64,000 nt of DNA from Microbacterium sp. zg-B185. GTDB lineage: Bacteria; Actinomycetota; Actinomycetes; Actinomycetales; Microbacteriaceae. A program made the position numbers and the translations under genes. The notes below the pieces were generated by a model. It was not told the DNA's origin and did no database searches. It saw only the letters and a program-made list of their open reading frames with translations. Each line of letters starts with the position of its first letter. The first letter of the stretch is position 1. Shown here one piece after another: positions 7,701 through 16,418 of the stretch. Where the stretch lies: assembly GCF_030246885.1 (NCBI RefSeq), contig NZ_CP126739.1, forward strand, positions 2,356,001-2,420,000, in the 5' to 3' direction.

Positions 7701-10700
7701 TCACCGGAAGTCGCGGGAACGATGCTCGACCCCGACGCGCAGGTCCTCGAACCGGTCGGCGACGAGGTTGGTGACTCCCTCGACGGAGCGCTCCAGCATC
7801 CCCCGCACGATCAACGCCGGGGCGTCACGGACGACGCGGCGATACCTGTTCCACACTCCGACCGAGCAGATCACGTTGACCAGGCCGTGCTCGTCCTCGA
7901 GGTTCATGAACGTGATTCCGGATGCTGTCGCCGGCCGCTGCCGGTGGGTGACCAGCCCCGCGACCTCCACCCGGCGCTCGGCCTCGTGCTCGCGCAGCTC
8001 GTTCGAGGTCAGCACGCCCCGCGCATCCAGACCCGCGCGGTAGTGCGTCATCGGGTGATCATCGGTGGAGATGCCAGTCGCCCACAGGTCGCTGGCGAGC
8101 TGCTCGTAGCTGGTCGGGTCGGTGAACAGCGGCGGCTGCACCGAGGTCACCGAGTCGGGCAGGAATTCGGCGCGGTCCAGCGCCGCGGAGCCGGCGAGCC
8201 AGATCGCCTCCCGCCGACTGAGCCCGAGGCAGTCGAAGGCCCCCGCGGTGGCCAGCGCCTCCAGGTGCGCCTGGGTGACCCCCGCCCGCCGCACCAGATC
8301 GCGCAGGTCCCGGTAGGCGCCGCCGCGATCGCGTTCGGCGACGATCCGGTCCGCGACCGCCTCGCCGATGCCCTTGACCGCGGCCAGCCCGAGCCGCACC
8401 GCGAACCGGCCGTCGCGGCGGTGCGCGGCGGACTCGTCGGGTTCGTTCCGGTCGAACAGCCCGACCGGCGGCTGCACGCGGTGGGTGCAGGCGTCGAGCC
8501 CCGTCGGTGGTGCGGGGCGGTCGGCGTCGCCTCCGGGTCTCGATACGCCGGCTGCGCCGGCAGCTACTCGACCACCGGATCCCTCGGCCGAGCCGCCGGT
8601 GGCCGCCCCCTCGACGTCCACCGGCTCGAGCACGGCCTGCGAACCCGAACGCAGCAGATCGGGTCGACGCACCTCAACCCCATGGCGCCGCGCGTCGGCG
8701 CTGAGGGTCGCGGGTGAGTAGAAGCCCATCGGCTGGGCACGCAGCAGCCCCGCCAGGAAAGCCGCGGGGTAGTGCAGCTTGATCCACGAGCTGGCGTAGA
8801 CCAGCAGTCCGAACGACAGCGAGTGGGACTCGGCGAAGCCGAAGTTCGCGAACGCCTGGATCTTCGCGTAGATGGCGTCGGCCGCCTCCCCCACCAGATC
8901 GTTCTTCGCCATGCCGGCGTACAGCTTCTCCTTCAGCGACTCGATGCGCTCCACCCCGCGTTTGGAGCCCATCGCACGACGCAGCAGATCGGCATCCTCC
9001 CCCGAGCATTCGCCCACGGCCATGGCCATCTGCATCAGCTGCTCCTGGAACACCGGGATTCCGAGCGTGCGCTCCAGCACCGGCTTGAGCTTGGGATGCG
9101 GATAGGTGACCTCCTCGTAGCCGAGCTTGCGCCGCACGAACGGATGCACCGCGCCGCCCTGAATCGGACCGGGCCGGATGAGCGCGATCTCGATGACGAG
9201 GTCGTAGAACTTCCGCGGCTGCAGGCGCGGCAGCAGTCCCATCTGCGCGCGGGATTCGACCTGGAACACGCCGATCGAATCGGCGCGGCACAGCATGTCG
9301 TAGACCGCCTTCTCCTCCTTGGGGATGGTCGCCAGCTCCCACCGCTCCCCCGTCGCCTCGTCGATCAGGTCGAAGCAGTACTGCAGGGCGGCCAGCATCC
9401 CCAGGCCGAGCAGGTCGAACTTCACCAGTCCCATCCAGGCCGCGTCGTCCTTGTCCCACTGGATCACCGTGCGGTTCTCCATGCGGGCGTGCTCGATGGG
9501 CACGACCTCGCCGACGGGACGGTCGGTGAGCACCATTCCGCCGGAGTGGATGCCCAGATGCCGCGGCGCCTTCAGCAGCTCGGTGGCGTACTCGATCACC
9601 TGGTCGGGGATGTCGTGGTCCGGCCCGGTCTCCAGCGAGGCGCCCCATCCTTCCACCTGCTTGGACCAGGCATCCTGCTGTCCCGGCGAATGTCCGAGCG
9701 CCTTGGCCATGTCGCGCACGGCGTTCTTCGGCCGGTACTGGATGACGTTCGCGACCTGCGCCGCCCGCTCCCGCCCGTAGGTGGCGTACACCCACTGGAT
9801 GATCTCCTCGCGGCGGTCCGAGTCGAAGTCCACGTCGATGTCGGGCTCCTCATCGCGCAACGAGGAGAGGAACCGCTCGAACGGCAGCTGATAGGCGATC
9901 GAGTCGACCGCCGTGATATCCAGCAGGTAGCAGACGGCGCTGTTGGCGGCCGAACCACGGCCCTGGCACAGGATGCCGCGGCGCCGCGCCTCCTGCACGA
10001 TGCCGTGCACGATCAGGAAGTAGCCGGGAAAGTCCTTCATCTCGATGACACCGAGTTCCTTCTCGATGCGCGTGCGATCCTTCGGCGCCAGGTCGGGATA
10101 CTTGCGGGGCACCGCCTCCCACACCAGGTGGCGCAGCCACGACATCGGCGTATGTCCGGGCGGCACCTCCTGCTTGGGCAGGGCGGGCTTTGCCCGCCGC
10201 AGCGGAAAGGCGAGTTCGTCGGCGAGCTGCACGGTCCGCGCCACCGCGCCGGGGTAGCGCAGAAAGCGCTCGTGCATCTCCGCGCCGGAGCGCAGATGCG
10301 CGCCGTCGTGCGCGGGAAGCCACCCGTCGAGCTCGTCCAGGCCGCGGTTGGCGCGCACGGCAGCCACCGCGGCAGCCAGTTGCTGGCGCTGCGGCACGGA
10401 GTAGTGCACGTTGTTGCTGGCCAGCACGGACAGTCCCCGCTCGGCGGCCATCGCCGCCAGCAGGTCGTTGTCGCGGGTGTCGAGGGGTCCGCCGTGGTCG
10501 ATCAGCTCGACGTGCACGGCATCCCCTCCGAACAGGGTCACGAGCCGATCGAGCTCGGATGCCGCGGCATCCGGTCCCCGCTCGGCGAGCGCGCGACGCA
10601 CCGAGCCCTTGCGGCATCCGGTCAGCACCGCCCAGGCCTCACCGGACTGCTGGGCAAGCTCGTCGAGGTCGTAGACGGGCCGCCCCTTCTCGGCTCCGTT

Positions 10701-11192
10701 CAGCTGCGCGTGCGTGAGCGCGGCCGCGAGGCGGTGGTAGCCCTCTTCTCCGCGGGCCAGGACCAGCAGATGGGACCCGGCCGGGTCGGGCTCGCCTTTC
10801 TGCGGTTTCAGCAGGTCGAGGGAGAGCTCCGCCCCGAAGACGGTTTTGACCTGAAGCGACTCGGCGGCCTCGGCGAACCGCACGATGCCGTAGAAGCCGT
10901 CGTGATCCGTGATCGCGAGGGCATGCAGCCCCAGCCGCTCGGCCTCTTCGGCGAGCTCTTCGGGAGAGGAGGCGCCGTCCAGGAACGAGAACGACGAGTG
11001 GGCATGCAGCTCCGCATAGGGAATCGGGTCGTCGGGCCGGGCGATCTGCTGCGACACGTACGGACCGCGCTTGCGCGACCATGCCGGGCTGTCACCCCCG
11101 TCGGCGTTCGCCGGCGGGCTGCCCGGGCGGCGTTTGTCGCTGAGCAGCCGCTCCATCTCCGACCAGGGAACGGACGGGTTGTTGAAGCCCAT
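7701..11192 (-). CDS. dnaE2: Error-prone DNA polymerase III alpha subunit DnaE2 (ImuC)
   Basis: This 1163-residue C-family polymerase performs translesion synthesis in the SOS mutasome with ImuA and ImuB. The N-terminal PHP domain begins ELHAHSSFSFLDGASSPEEL and continues with ALAITDHDG. The polymerase core keeps the catalytic acidic motif PDIDVDFDSDRREE near residue 450. FANFGFAESHSLSFGLL and an OB-fold (EVAGLVTHRQRPATASG) follow toward the end, and the replicative C-terminal clamp segment is lacking as in other DnaE2. Around residues 873-886 a Gly/Ala/Arg-rich stretch is encoded by a palindromic repeat that occurs elsewhere between genes. It is third in the LexA-boxed operon, 33 bases after imuB. 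Confidence 0.96.
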   Translation of the reverse strand: MGFNNPSVPWSEMERLLSDKRRPGSPPANADGGDSPAWSRKRGPYVSQQIARPDDPIPYAELHAHSSFSFLDGASSPEELAEEAERLGLHALAITDHDGFYGIVRFAEAAESLQVKTVFGAELSLDLLKPQKGEPDPAGSHLLVLARGEEGYHRLAAALTHAQLNGAEKGRPVYDLDELAQQSGEAWAVLTGCRKGSVRRALAERGPDAAASELDRLVTLFGGDAVHVELIDHGGPLDTRDNDLLAAMAAERGLSVLASNNVHYSVPQRQQLAAAVAAVRANRGLDELDGWLPAHDGAHLRSGAEMHERFLRYPGAVARTVQLADELAFPLRRAKPALPKQEVPPGHTPMSWLRHLVWEAVPRKYPDLAPKDRTRIEKELGVIEMKDFPGYFLIVHGIVQEARRRGILCQGRGSAANSAVCYLLDITAVDSIAYQLPFERFLSSLRDEEPDIDVDFDSDRREEIIQWVYATYGRERAAQVANVIQYRPKNAVRDMAKALGHSPGQQDAWSKQVEGWGASLETGPDHDIPDQVIEYATELLKAPRHLGIHSGGMVLTDRPVGEVVPIEHARMENRTVIQWDKDDAAWMGLVKFDLLGLGMLAALQYCFDLIDEATGERWELATIPKEEKAVYDMLCRADSIGVFQVESRAQMGLLPRLQPRKFYDLVIEIALIRPGPIQGGAVHPFVRRKLGYEEVTYPHPKLKPVLERTLGIPVFQEQLMQMAMAVGECSGEDADLLRRAMGSKRGVERIESLKEKLYAGMAKNDLVGEAADAIYAKIQAFANFGFAESHSLSFGLLVYASSWIKLHYPAAFLAGLLRAQPMGFYSPATLSADARRHGVEVRRPDLLRSGSQAVLEPVDVEGAATGGSAEGSGGRVAAGAAGVSRPGGDADRPAPPTGLDACTHRVQPPVGLFDRNEPDESAAHRRDGRFAVRLGLAAVKGIGEAVADRIVAERDRGGAYRDLRDLVRRAGVTQAHLEALATAGAFDCLGLSRREAIWLAGSAALDRAEFLPDSVTSVQPPLFTDPTSYEQLASDLWATGISTDDHPMTHYRAGLDARGVLTSNELREHEAERRVEVAGLVTHRQRPATASGITFMNLEDEHGLVNVICSVGVWNRYRRVVRDAPALIVRGMLERSVEGVTNLVADRFEDLRVGVEHRSRDFR
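8536..8573. repeat. Palindromic intergenic-type repeat inside dnaE2
   Basis: The unit starts GGTCTCGATACG, contains a GC-rich hairpin (GCCGGCTGCGCCGGC) and ends CTACTCGACC. The same ends and spacing occur between genes at 19872-19906 and 30331-30365. Here it lies in the coding sequence of dnaE2 in a frame without stops and encodes residues such as GGRVAAGAAGVSRPG. It is therefore a copy of a dispersed repeat carried in a poorly conserved linker. Confidence 0.8.
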
Positions 11193-11225
11193 CAGCGGGG
11201 CCCTGTCATCGCGCGCCTACGGGTC

Positions 11226-12782
11226 TCAGTCATAGCGGGCCTCGGCGGTCCAGCGGTCGTTCTCGCAGACCAGCAGCCACGCGGTCTGGTCGGCGTCCAC
11301 GACCTGGAACCGATGCGCGCGGCGGGAGCGCGCGGCATCCCAGCTCCGCTCGATGACCGGCCACGGCCCCGCCCACGCTTCGATCCCCCGCCGTCGCCCG
11401 CTCTCCACCAGCATCGCCGGCGCATCGGTGACGCGCCCGCGCTCGTCGACGCCGACCGTCGCTCCGGTCTCGGCGGACACCTCCACGGGCAGGGGCGTGG
11501 CGAACACCGTTCCCGGCAGCGGATCGGGCAGGCTCCCCGGCCAGGGTCGTGCGCGCTCCTTGGCCAGCACGACCCGGTCTCCCCAGGGAACGAGCACCTG
11601 ACGCTCGGCGAGCCACCGTCCGCCGCCGATCGCCGGGGTCAGCACTCCGCGATGCCCCAGCATCGCCTGCACGCGCGAGAGCGCGTGGTGCACCCGTTCG
11701 TCGGTGCCCGCTCCGAAGATGGCGGGGGCGTGGTGGGATACGGCATCCACCGCCGCCGGCTCGATCCGCACGCGGGCGACTCCGCTGCCGATCTCGCCGG
11801 CCGCCTCCCCCAGCTGCCACCGCACCCGGTCGACGACGGATGCCGCGTCGAAGGATCCGGGATGCAGCCAGACCCGCTCGCTGCGCTCACCCCGATCCCC
11901 GGCCAGCTCGACCCGCAGCTCGGTGCACACCAGATCGAGGGCGCCCAGACCCGCGATGAACGCATCGGCGGCCATCCGCATACCGAACGCGACCTGCTCG
12001 GCGATCTCCAGCGGCGGTTCGAACACCACCTCGCGGTGCAGCTCGGGGGGTGGGACCCGCGGCTCGACGGCGCGCGAGTCGCGCCCTGCCGCCAGCTCGT
12101 GCAGGCGGATGCCGCGTTCCCCGAACCTTTCGCGAACCCGGTCGGCCTCCATCGCGGCGAAATCCCCGAGCGTCCGCACACCCAGTCGGGCCAGAAGCCC
12201 GGCCATCTCCGGATCCTCCAGAGACGCGATCGGCAGCGGCGCGAGGAAGCCCGCCGCCCCGCCGGAGGGCACCAAGAACACCGGGTCCGCGGCGGTCGCG
12301 CCGATTCGCGCCGCCTGCTCCGCCGTGAACGGCCCGTCCGCGATGCCCGCCCGGGTGCCTTCCAGTCCGAGGTCCCGCAGAGCGCTCAGCAGCACGCGCG
12401 CGGCCTCCGACTCCCCGCCGTAGTAGCGGGCAGGTCCGCGGGCGCGCAGGGCGCACAGCCCCGGGCGCACGATCTGCACGCCGGGTGCACGCTCTTCGAT
12501 TCCGGCGACGATCGGCGCGAAGACACGATGATCGCGCACCGGGTCGGCGGTGACCACCGTCAGCCGCGGACACCGGGCCTGGGCATCGCGCCGACGCTGT
12601 CCGCGCCGCACGCCCTCCGCGCGCGCCGAAGCCGAGCACGCCACGACGGCGTTGTGCTCCATCACCGCGATCGGCAGCGCGGCGTCCAGGGGTTCGGGCA
12701 GGGAGCCGTCCCGGGTCAGTGCCGTAACCGGCCAGTCCGGGAACCACAGCACGAGGCTGCGGACCGGAGCATCGGCGCGCAT
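11226..12782 (-). CDS. imuB: ImuB, Y-family-polymerase-like mutasome adaptor
   Basis: The 518-residue protein has the Y-family (DinB/UmuC) fold: LVLWFPDWPVTAL at the N-terminus, VMEHNAVVACSASARAEGVRRG, a helix-hairpin-helix region (LGVRTLGDFAAMEADRVRERF) and a little-finger domain. The catalytic DMD-type acidic residues of active Y polymerases are replaced (LWFPDWPV), as in known ImuB proteins, which recruit DnaE2 to the beta clamp rather than synthesise DNA. It follows imuA after a single base and precedes dnaE2 by 33 bases, so it is co-transcribed from the SOS-controlled promoter. The C-terminal region is long and Arg-rich, as usual. Confidence 0.93.
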   Translation of the reverse strand: MRADAPVRSLVLWFPDWPVTALTRDGSLPEPLDAALPIAVMEHNAVVACSASARAEGVRRGQRRRDAQARCPRLTVVTADPVRDHRVFAPIVAGIEERAPGVQIVRPGLCALRARGPARYYGGESEAARVLLSALRDLGLEGTRAGIADGPFTAEQAARIGATAADPVFLVPSGGAAGFLAPLPIASLEDPEMAGLLARLGVRTLGDFAAMEADRVRERFGERGIRLHELAAGRDSRAVEPRVPPPELHREVVFEPPLEIAEQVAFGMRMAADAFIAGLGALDLVCTELRVELAGDRGERSERVWLHPGSFDAASVVDRVRWQLGEAAGEIGSGVARVRIEPAAVDAVSHHAPAIFGAGTDERVHHALSRVQAMLGHRGVLTPAIGGGRWLAERQVLVPWGDRVVLAKERARPWPGSLPDPLPGTVFATPLPVEVSAETGATVGVDERGRVTDAPAMLVESGRRRGIEAWAGPWPVIERSWDAARSRRAHRFQVVDADQTAWLLVCENDRWTAEARYD

Positions 12783-12783
12783 G

Positions 12784-13485
12784 TCAGCCCACCGCCTCGA
12801 GGGGCACGTAGGACACCGACGGTGGCCGCGTCGGGACGAGCGCGCCGTCGACGTTCGGCAGCAGCATCCGCCCGCGCCGGGGAACGGGCGTGCGCCTGCT
12901 CGTCACCGTCACCGTCAGCTCGCGTCCGGCCAGATAGCCGTGCCCCCGCCCCAGACCGGTCCAGCCGGGGTCGGCGACACCGATGGATGCTTCGGCCTGC
13001 GCCCACGGGCCCTGCACGAGAAGAACCGCACCGCGGTCGCGCAACCGGGCGGCAAGACGGGCGATGTCACCGTCGGAGGCTCGTCCGGACGGACGCACGG
13101 CCACGACCGGAAGGACCTCCGCGATGGTGGCGGTCACGGCCAGCCAGCGGGATCCGGGATCGGGGATGAGCACAAGGCGCGTCAGGTCCACTCCCAGTCG
13201 CTCCGCCGCCTCGGTGCCCAGCTGCGGCATGCCGACCACACCGCACCACGACCCGGTCTGAGACGGCTGCGCGAGCAGGGCGAACAGGAGCGATGAGGAC
13301 GGCGCGATCGAGTACGCGGATCCCGGCCGGAGGCCGCCTCCGGGCAGGAGGGTGGCGAGGGCGGGGTGCACCGGCAGCACCGGGGCATCCAGCCGCCGCC
13401 CCTGCACCCGCTCGAGCTGGGCGCGCAGACGGACCACATCGCCCTCGGGATGCACCTCGCTCCGCACAGCTGCCCTCACTCCCAC
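12784..13485 (-). CDS. imuA: ImuA-like mutasome protein
   Basis: The 233-residue protein is RecA/SulA-like in layout: LPVHPALATLLPGGGLRPGSAYSI resembles the segment before the degenerate P-loop, followed by GVVGMPQLGTEAAERLGVDL and LVLIPDPGSRWLAVTATIAEVLPVVAVRP. It lacks a clean Walker A, as expected for ImuA. It works with ImuB and DnaE2 in damage-induced mutagenesis. The frame opens at a GTG only three bases from a LexA palindrome, which leaves no room for a ribosome binding site. Either the mRNA is leaderless or translation begins at a GTG near 13437, which has GAGG upstream. Confidence 0.86.
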   Translation of the reverse strand: MGVRAAVRSEVHPEGDVVRLRAQLERVQGRRLDAPVLPVHPALATLLPGGGLRPGSAYSIAPSSSLLFALLAQPSQTGSWCGVVGMPQLGTEAAERLGVDLTRLVLIPDPGSRWLAVTATIAEVLPVVAVRPSGRASDGDIARLAARLRDRGAVLLVQGPWAQAEASIGVADPGWTGLGRGHGYLAGRELTVTVTSRRTPVPRRGRMLLPNVDGALVPTRPPSVSYVPLEAVG

Positions 13486-13488
13486 AGG

Positions 13489-13506
13489 CTAGAACAGATG
13501 TTCTAG
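13489..13506. promoter_or_regulatory. LexA SOS box upstream of imuA-imuB-dnaE2
   Basis: The site GAACAGATGTTC (13492-13503) matches the actinobacterial/Gram-positive LexA core GAAC-N4-GTTC exactly and is extended by CTA and TAG into an 18-base near-palindrome. It lies immediately before the imuA frame. LexA bound here would block transcription until RecA-stimulated cleavage after DNA damage. Confidence 0.93.
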
Positions 13507-13569
13507 TGGGTCAATGTCGTGAGGAACGCTACCGCCGCCTTCCGACATCGAAAGCGGGCGAACCGTGCA

Positions 13570-14151
13570 TTATGTTCGATTATCGCCGATCAGCTCGGCG
13601 GTGGTCGCGATCTTCGCGAACCCGCCCGCCTGCAGGTCCAGCGCGGTGGTGGCCATGAGCTCGGCAGCCGTCCGGGTCACGACGCCCAGGCCAGCGACAT
13701 CCGCTCGCAGGTCGAACGTCCGGGTGGCATCCACCACCACGGTCACGTCGTAGCCGAGGTTGCCGGCCATGCGCGCGGTCGTCTCCACACACATGTTGGT
13801 CTGGATGCCGCAGATCACCAGCTCGCGGATCGCCTGTGCGCCCAGCCACGCCTGCAGGTCGGGTTCGCCGTAGAACGCCGAGTTGACGCTCTTGGCCACC
13901 GACAGCGCCGGCTCGACCCGCGCCACCGGGTCGACCAGGGCGTTGCCGGGGCTGTCCGGATGCAGCGGCGAGAGCGGCGAGGTCGAATCGTGGCGCACCA
14001 CCACGATCGGATCCCCCGCGCCCGTCCACGCGTCGATCAGTGCGGCGACGTTGGCCTCGCAGTCCGGGTTGGTCGTGGCGCCCCAGAAGTCCAGGTCGTC
14101 GAAGGCGCGTTGCATGTCGATCACGAGAAGAGCCCGGGTCATGACACCCAT
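13570..14151 (-). CDS. Isochorismatase-family cysteine hydrolase
   Basis: A 193-residue cytosolic hydrolase with the family's catalytic triad visible: Asp12 in LLVIDMQ, Lys87 in SVAKSVNSAF and Cys121 in IQTNMCVETTAR. Members hydrolyse amides or vinyl ethers such as nicotinamide, carbamates or isochorismate. No NAD, siderophore or carbamate genes are adjacent, so the substrate is open. Two starts are possible, ATG at 14151 or the ATG three codons later; the second fits the family N-terminus slightly better. The gene stands alone, downstream of the EamA gene on the same strand with a 180-base gap. Confidence 0.88.
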   Translation of the reverse strand: MGVMTRALLVIDMQRAFDDLDFWGATTNPDCEANVAALIDAWTGAGDPIVVVRHDSTSPLSPLHPDSPGNALVDPVARVEPALSVAKSVNSAFYGEPDLQAWLGAQAIRELVICGIQTNMCVETTARMAGNLGYDVTVVVDATRTFDLRADVAGLGVVTRTAAELMATTALDLQAGGFAKIATTAELIGDNRT

Positions 14152-14332
14152 CCCATCACGCCCCGCCCCGCCCCGCGAGCGTCGCAGCTCCCGCTCCGCC
14201 GCCCACCGATCCGCGCGGCATCCCCTTACCCCCGCTCACCTGTCACGACACGCCGACACGCCCCGCACTTCGCGACAGGCGAGCGGAGGGAGCAAAGGCA
14301 GCTACCGGCGAGAGCCAAGGCAGCGAGCGCGG
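14152..14332. other. Intergenic stretch with an imperfect direct duplication
   Basis: The segment between the EamA and isochorismatase-like genes holds no convincing gene. GCTACCGGCGAG occurs at 14301-14312 and again at 14332-14343, the second copy containing the EamA stop codon. The flanking AAGGCAGC is also repeated, so about 31 bases appear to have been duplicated imperfectly at the 3' end of the gene. Confidence 0.5.
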
Positions 14333-15268
14333 CTACCGGCGAGGAGTCGCGAGCGCGATGGGCGCCGTCGCGAGCGACTGGGCGACCAGCGGCGCAGGCC
14401 GGATACGCCGGCGAACGGGCGGCAACGAGCCGAGCACGATGCCGCCGAGCACGAGTACGAGGCCGACGCCCTGGGCGAGGCCGAAGACTTCGCCGGCCAG
14501 CGCCACGCCGAGTACGACTCCGGTGACCGGGTTCAGCAGTCCCACCACGCCGACCACGCCGGCCGGCAGACGGCGCAGTCCGGTGAACCAGGCGACGTAG
14601 GCCACGGCCGTGGCGATCACCGCAAGGTACGCGAAACCCGCCGCGGACGAGAGGGTCAGCGTGGGCGGGGGGCCCTCGAAGGCGATGGCGAACGGGATGA
14701 GCAGCGCGGAGCCGCCCACCAACTGCCAGGACGCCATCGTCACGGCGGGAACCGCTGAGCCCCAGCGCGCGGTGAGGATGTAGCCGAAGGAGGATGCGAG
14801 CATCGCACCGAGCGACGCGGCCACACCCCACGGGTCAACCGGACCCCCGCCCAGCCCGAGCATGACGGCCACTCCGGCCAGCCCCACCGCGGCGCCGATC
14901 AGCGCGATCAGCCGGGGACGCTGGCGCAGCATCGCCCAGGCCAGCAGCGTCATCACGACCGCGGATATCGACATCAGCGTCGCGGCCAGGCTGGACGGCA
15001 GTCGCTGACCGGCGATGTAGATCAGCACGAAGAAGCCGCCCATGTTCAACGCGCCCAGGATCATCGACCGCCACCACCACGCCCCGGTGGGCAGGCGGCG
15101 CGCGATCAGCAGCAGGATGAGCCCGGCCGGAAGCGCGCGCAGCAGTCCGCCCCACAGCGGCGACTCGGGCGGCAGCAGCTGGCGGGTCACCACGTAGCTG
15201 CTCCCCCAGGCGATCGGCGCGAACGCCGTCACCAGCATCCAGCCGATCCGCGCGAATTTATTTTCCAC
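14333..15268 (-). CDS. EamA/DMT-family exporter
   Basis: The 311-residue protein consists of ten hydrophobic helices in two EamA repeats; the first opens LVTAFAPIAWGSSYVVTRQLL and the second around GVAASLGAMLASSFGYILTAR. The AxxWGSxYVVTR and LLNPVTGVVLGVALAGE segments are typical of the drug/metabolite transporter superfamily, which exports amino acids or other metabolites. Translation starts at GTG. The gene is divergent from a MarR-family repressor across only 39 bases that hold a perfect inverted repeat, so expression is probably controlled by that repressor. Substrate unknown. Confidence 0.88.
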   Translation of the reverse strand: MENKFARIGWMLVTAFAPIAWGSSYVVTRQLLPPESPLWGGLLRALPAGLILLLIARRLPTGAWWWRSMILGALNMGGFFVLIYIAGQRLPSSLAATLMSISAVVMTLLAWAMLRQRPRLIALIGAAVGLAGVAVMLGLGGGPVDPWGVAASLGAMLASSFGYILTARWGSAVPAVTMASWQLVGGSALLIPFAIAFEGPPPTLTLSSAAGFAYLAVIATAVAYVAWFTGLRRLPAGVVGVVGLLNPVTGVVLGVALAGEVFGLAQGVGLVLVLGGIVLGSLPPVRRRIRPAPLVAQSLATAPIALATPRR

Positions 15269-15279
15269 GGAAGAGAGTT

Positions 15280-15297
15280 TATCTTACTGGCAAGATA
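15280..15297. promoter_or_regulatory. MarR-type operator between divergent genes
   Basis: The inverted repeat TATCTT-N6-AAGATA lies in the 39-base gap between the EamA and MarR genes. The size and AT-rich arms resemble known MarR-family sites. One dimer here could repress both promoters. Confidence 0.65.
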
Positions 15298-15307
15298 TCC
15301 TTCCCCT

Positions 15308-15808
15308 ATGGATGCCGCCCCCGACCGCGTCGCACGAATCCAGGCCGAGTGGCGGCGGGAACGCCCCGACCTCGATCCGTCCCCGCAGGGCGTGATCGGG
15401 CGCCTGCACCGGCTCGCCCGCATCCTCACCGACGAACTGGCGGCGGTGTACTCCCGCTACGGCCTGACCGAGGCGGACTTCGACGTGCTGGCGGCGCTCC
15501 GCCGCTCGGGCACTCCCTATGCGCGCCGTGCCGGAGACCTGGCCGATCACACCATGATCACCAGCGGCGGTCTGACCAAGCGGGTGGACCGGCTGGTGGA
15601 GCGCGGCCTCGTGGAGCGCCGGGCCGGATCCGTCGACGCACGGCAGCGCATCATCGCCCTGACCCCCGACGGGGTCGAGGCGATCGACGCCGCGTTCACC
15701 GCCCACATGGCCAACGAGCACCGCCTGCTCGACGGGATCGGCCACGCAGACGCGGCCCGGCTCGAACGGCTGCTGGAGCGCTGGCTGCGGGTGCTCGGTG
15801 ACGACTGA
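15308..15808 (+). CDS. MarR-family transcriptional regulator
   Basis: A 166-residue winged-helix regulator. The central domain reads LTEADFDVLAALRRSG, then MITSGGLTKRVDRLVERGLVERR (recognition helix) and DARQRIIALTPDG (wing). Dimerisation helices lie at both ends. The ATG follows the promoter closely, so the leader is very short. It is divergent from the EamA exporter and shares with it a TATCTT/AAGATA palindrome, which suggests ligand-released repression of the exporter and of itself. Confidence 0.91.
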   Translation: MDAAPDRVARIQAEWRRERPDLDPSPQGVIGRLHRLARILTDELAAVYSRYGLTEADFDVLAALRRSGTPYARRAGDLADHTMITSGGLTKRVDRLVERGLVERRAGSVDARQRIIALTPDGVEAIDAAFTAHMANEHRLLDGIGHADAARLERLLERWLRVLGDD

Positions 15809-15814
15809 GCGGCC

Positions 15815-16312
15815 TCAGGCGGCCAGGGCGAGGTAGGGCTCCCAGCACGGATCCGTACGATCCGTGCCGCGCACCGTCCACTGCACTCCGCGCGGCGGTC
15901 GCGGGGTGATCAGCAGGTCCCACCGCATCTCCTGCGGCGTGCGATCGCCCTTGAGGTTGTTGCAACGCAGGCAACAGGCCACGAGGTTCTCCCACGAGTC
16001 GGCACCGCCCCGGGATCTCGGCAGGATGTGGTCGATGGTGGATGCCGCTTTGCCGCAGTATCCGCAGCGGTGCGCGTCTCGGCGCAACACTCCCCGTCTG
16101 GTGACCGGGACGTGCCCGCCACCGGGTACCCGCACGTAGCGGGTGAGCAGGATCACTGCGGGGCGGTCGTAGCGGCCCCGCGCACCCCAGACGGGATCAC
16201 CGTCGACATGCTCGACGACCACGGCTTTCTCGTTCATCACGAGCACGAGCGCCCGTTTGAACGACACGACGGCGAGCGGTTCGTAGCCCGCGTTGAGCAC
16301 CAGAGTGCGCAT
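15815..16312 (-). CDS. HNH endonuclease family protein
   Basis: The 165-residue protein is the short HNH nuclease common in actinobacterial chromosomes. The N-terminal half (MRTLVLNAGYEPLAVVSFKRAL) is followed by a zinc-supported HNH core: RCGYCG, then DHILPRSRGGADSWENLV and CCLRCNNLKGD. His and Asn in these motifs bind metal and attack DNA; the paired CxxC motifs hold structural zinc. Its cellular job is unknown, though it is stably inherited and not tied to a visible mobile element. A terminator-like hairpin and a 36-codon ORF precede it on the same strand. It is convergent with the MarR gene. Confidence 0.88.
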   Translation of the reverse strand: MRTLVLNAGYEPLAVVSFKRALVLVMNEKAVVVEHVDGDPVWGARGRYDRPAVILLTRYVRVPGGGHVPVTRRGVLRRDAHRCGYCGKAASTIDHILPRSRGGADSWENLVACCLRCNNLKGDRTPQEMRWDLLITPRPPRGVQWTVRGTDRTDPCWEPYLALAA

Positions 16313-16390
16313 TCCTCATCCTCTCGAACGGCCGGGACGGCTTCCCGGTGATTCGACTTACGGAGACGTTTCGAGGTGCGCAGGGGCATG

Positions 16391-16418
16391 AAAAAAGACG
16401 CTGTCTACAGACAGCGCC
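16391..16418 (-). terminator. Rho-independent terminator or attenuator
   Basis: Read leftwards, the stem GCGCTGTC/GACAGCG closes on a TGTA loop and is followed directly by six T, a textbook intrinsic terminator. It lies about 225 bases after the M23 peptidase stop and about 80 bases before the HNH start, on the same strand as both. The stop codon of a 36-codon ORF is inside the stem, so it could also act as an attenuator for the HNH gene. Confidence 0.75.

Noticed and set aside
8772..13169. A 1465-codon open frame on the plus strand opposite dnaE2, imuB and imuA
   Set aside because: It is the antisense of three well-recognised genes; its translation is Arg/His/Gly-rich without domains, as expected from high GC third positions.
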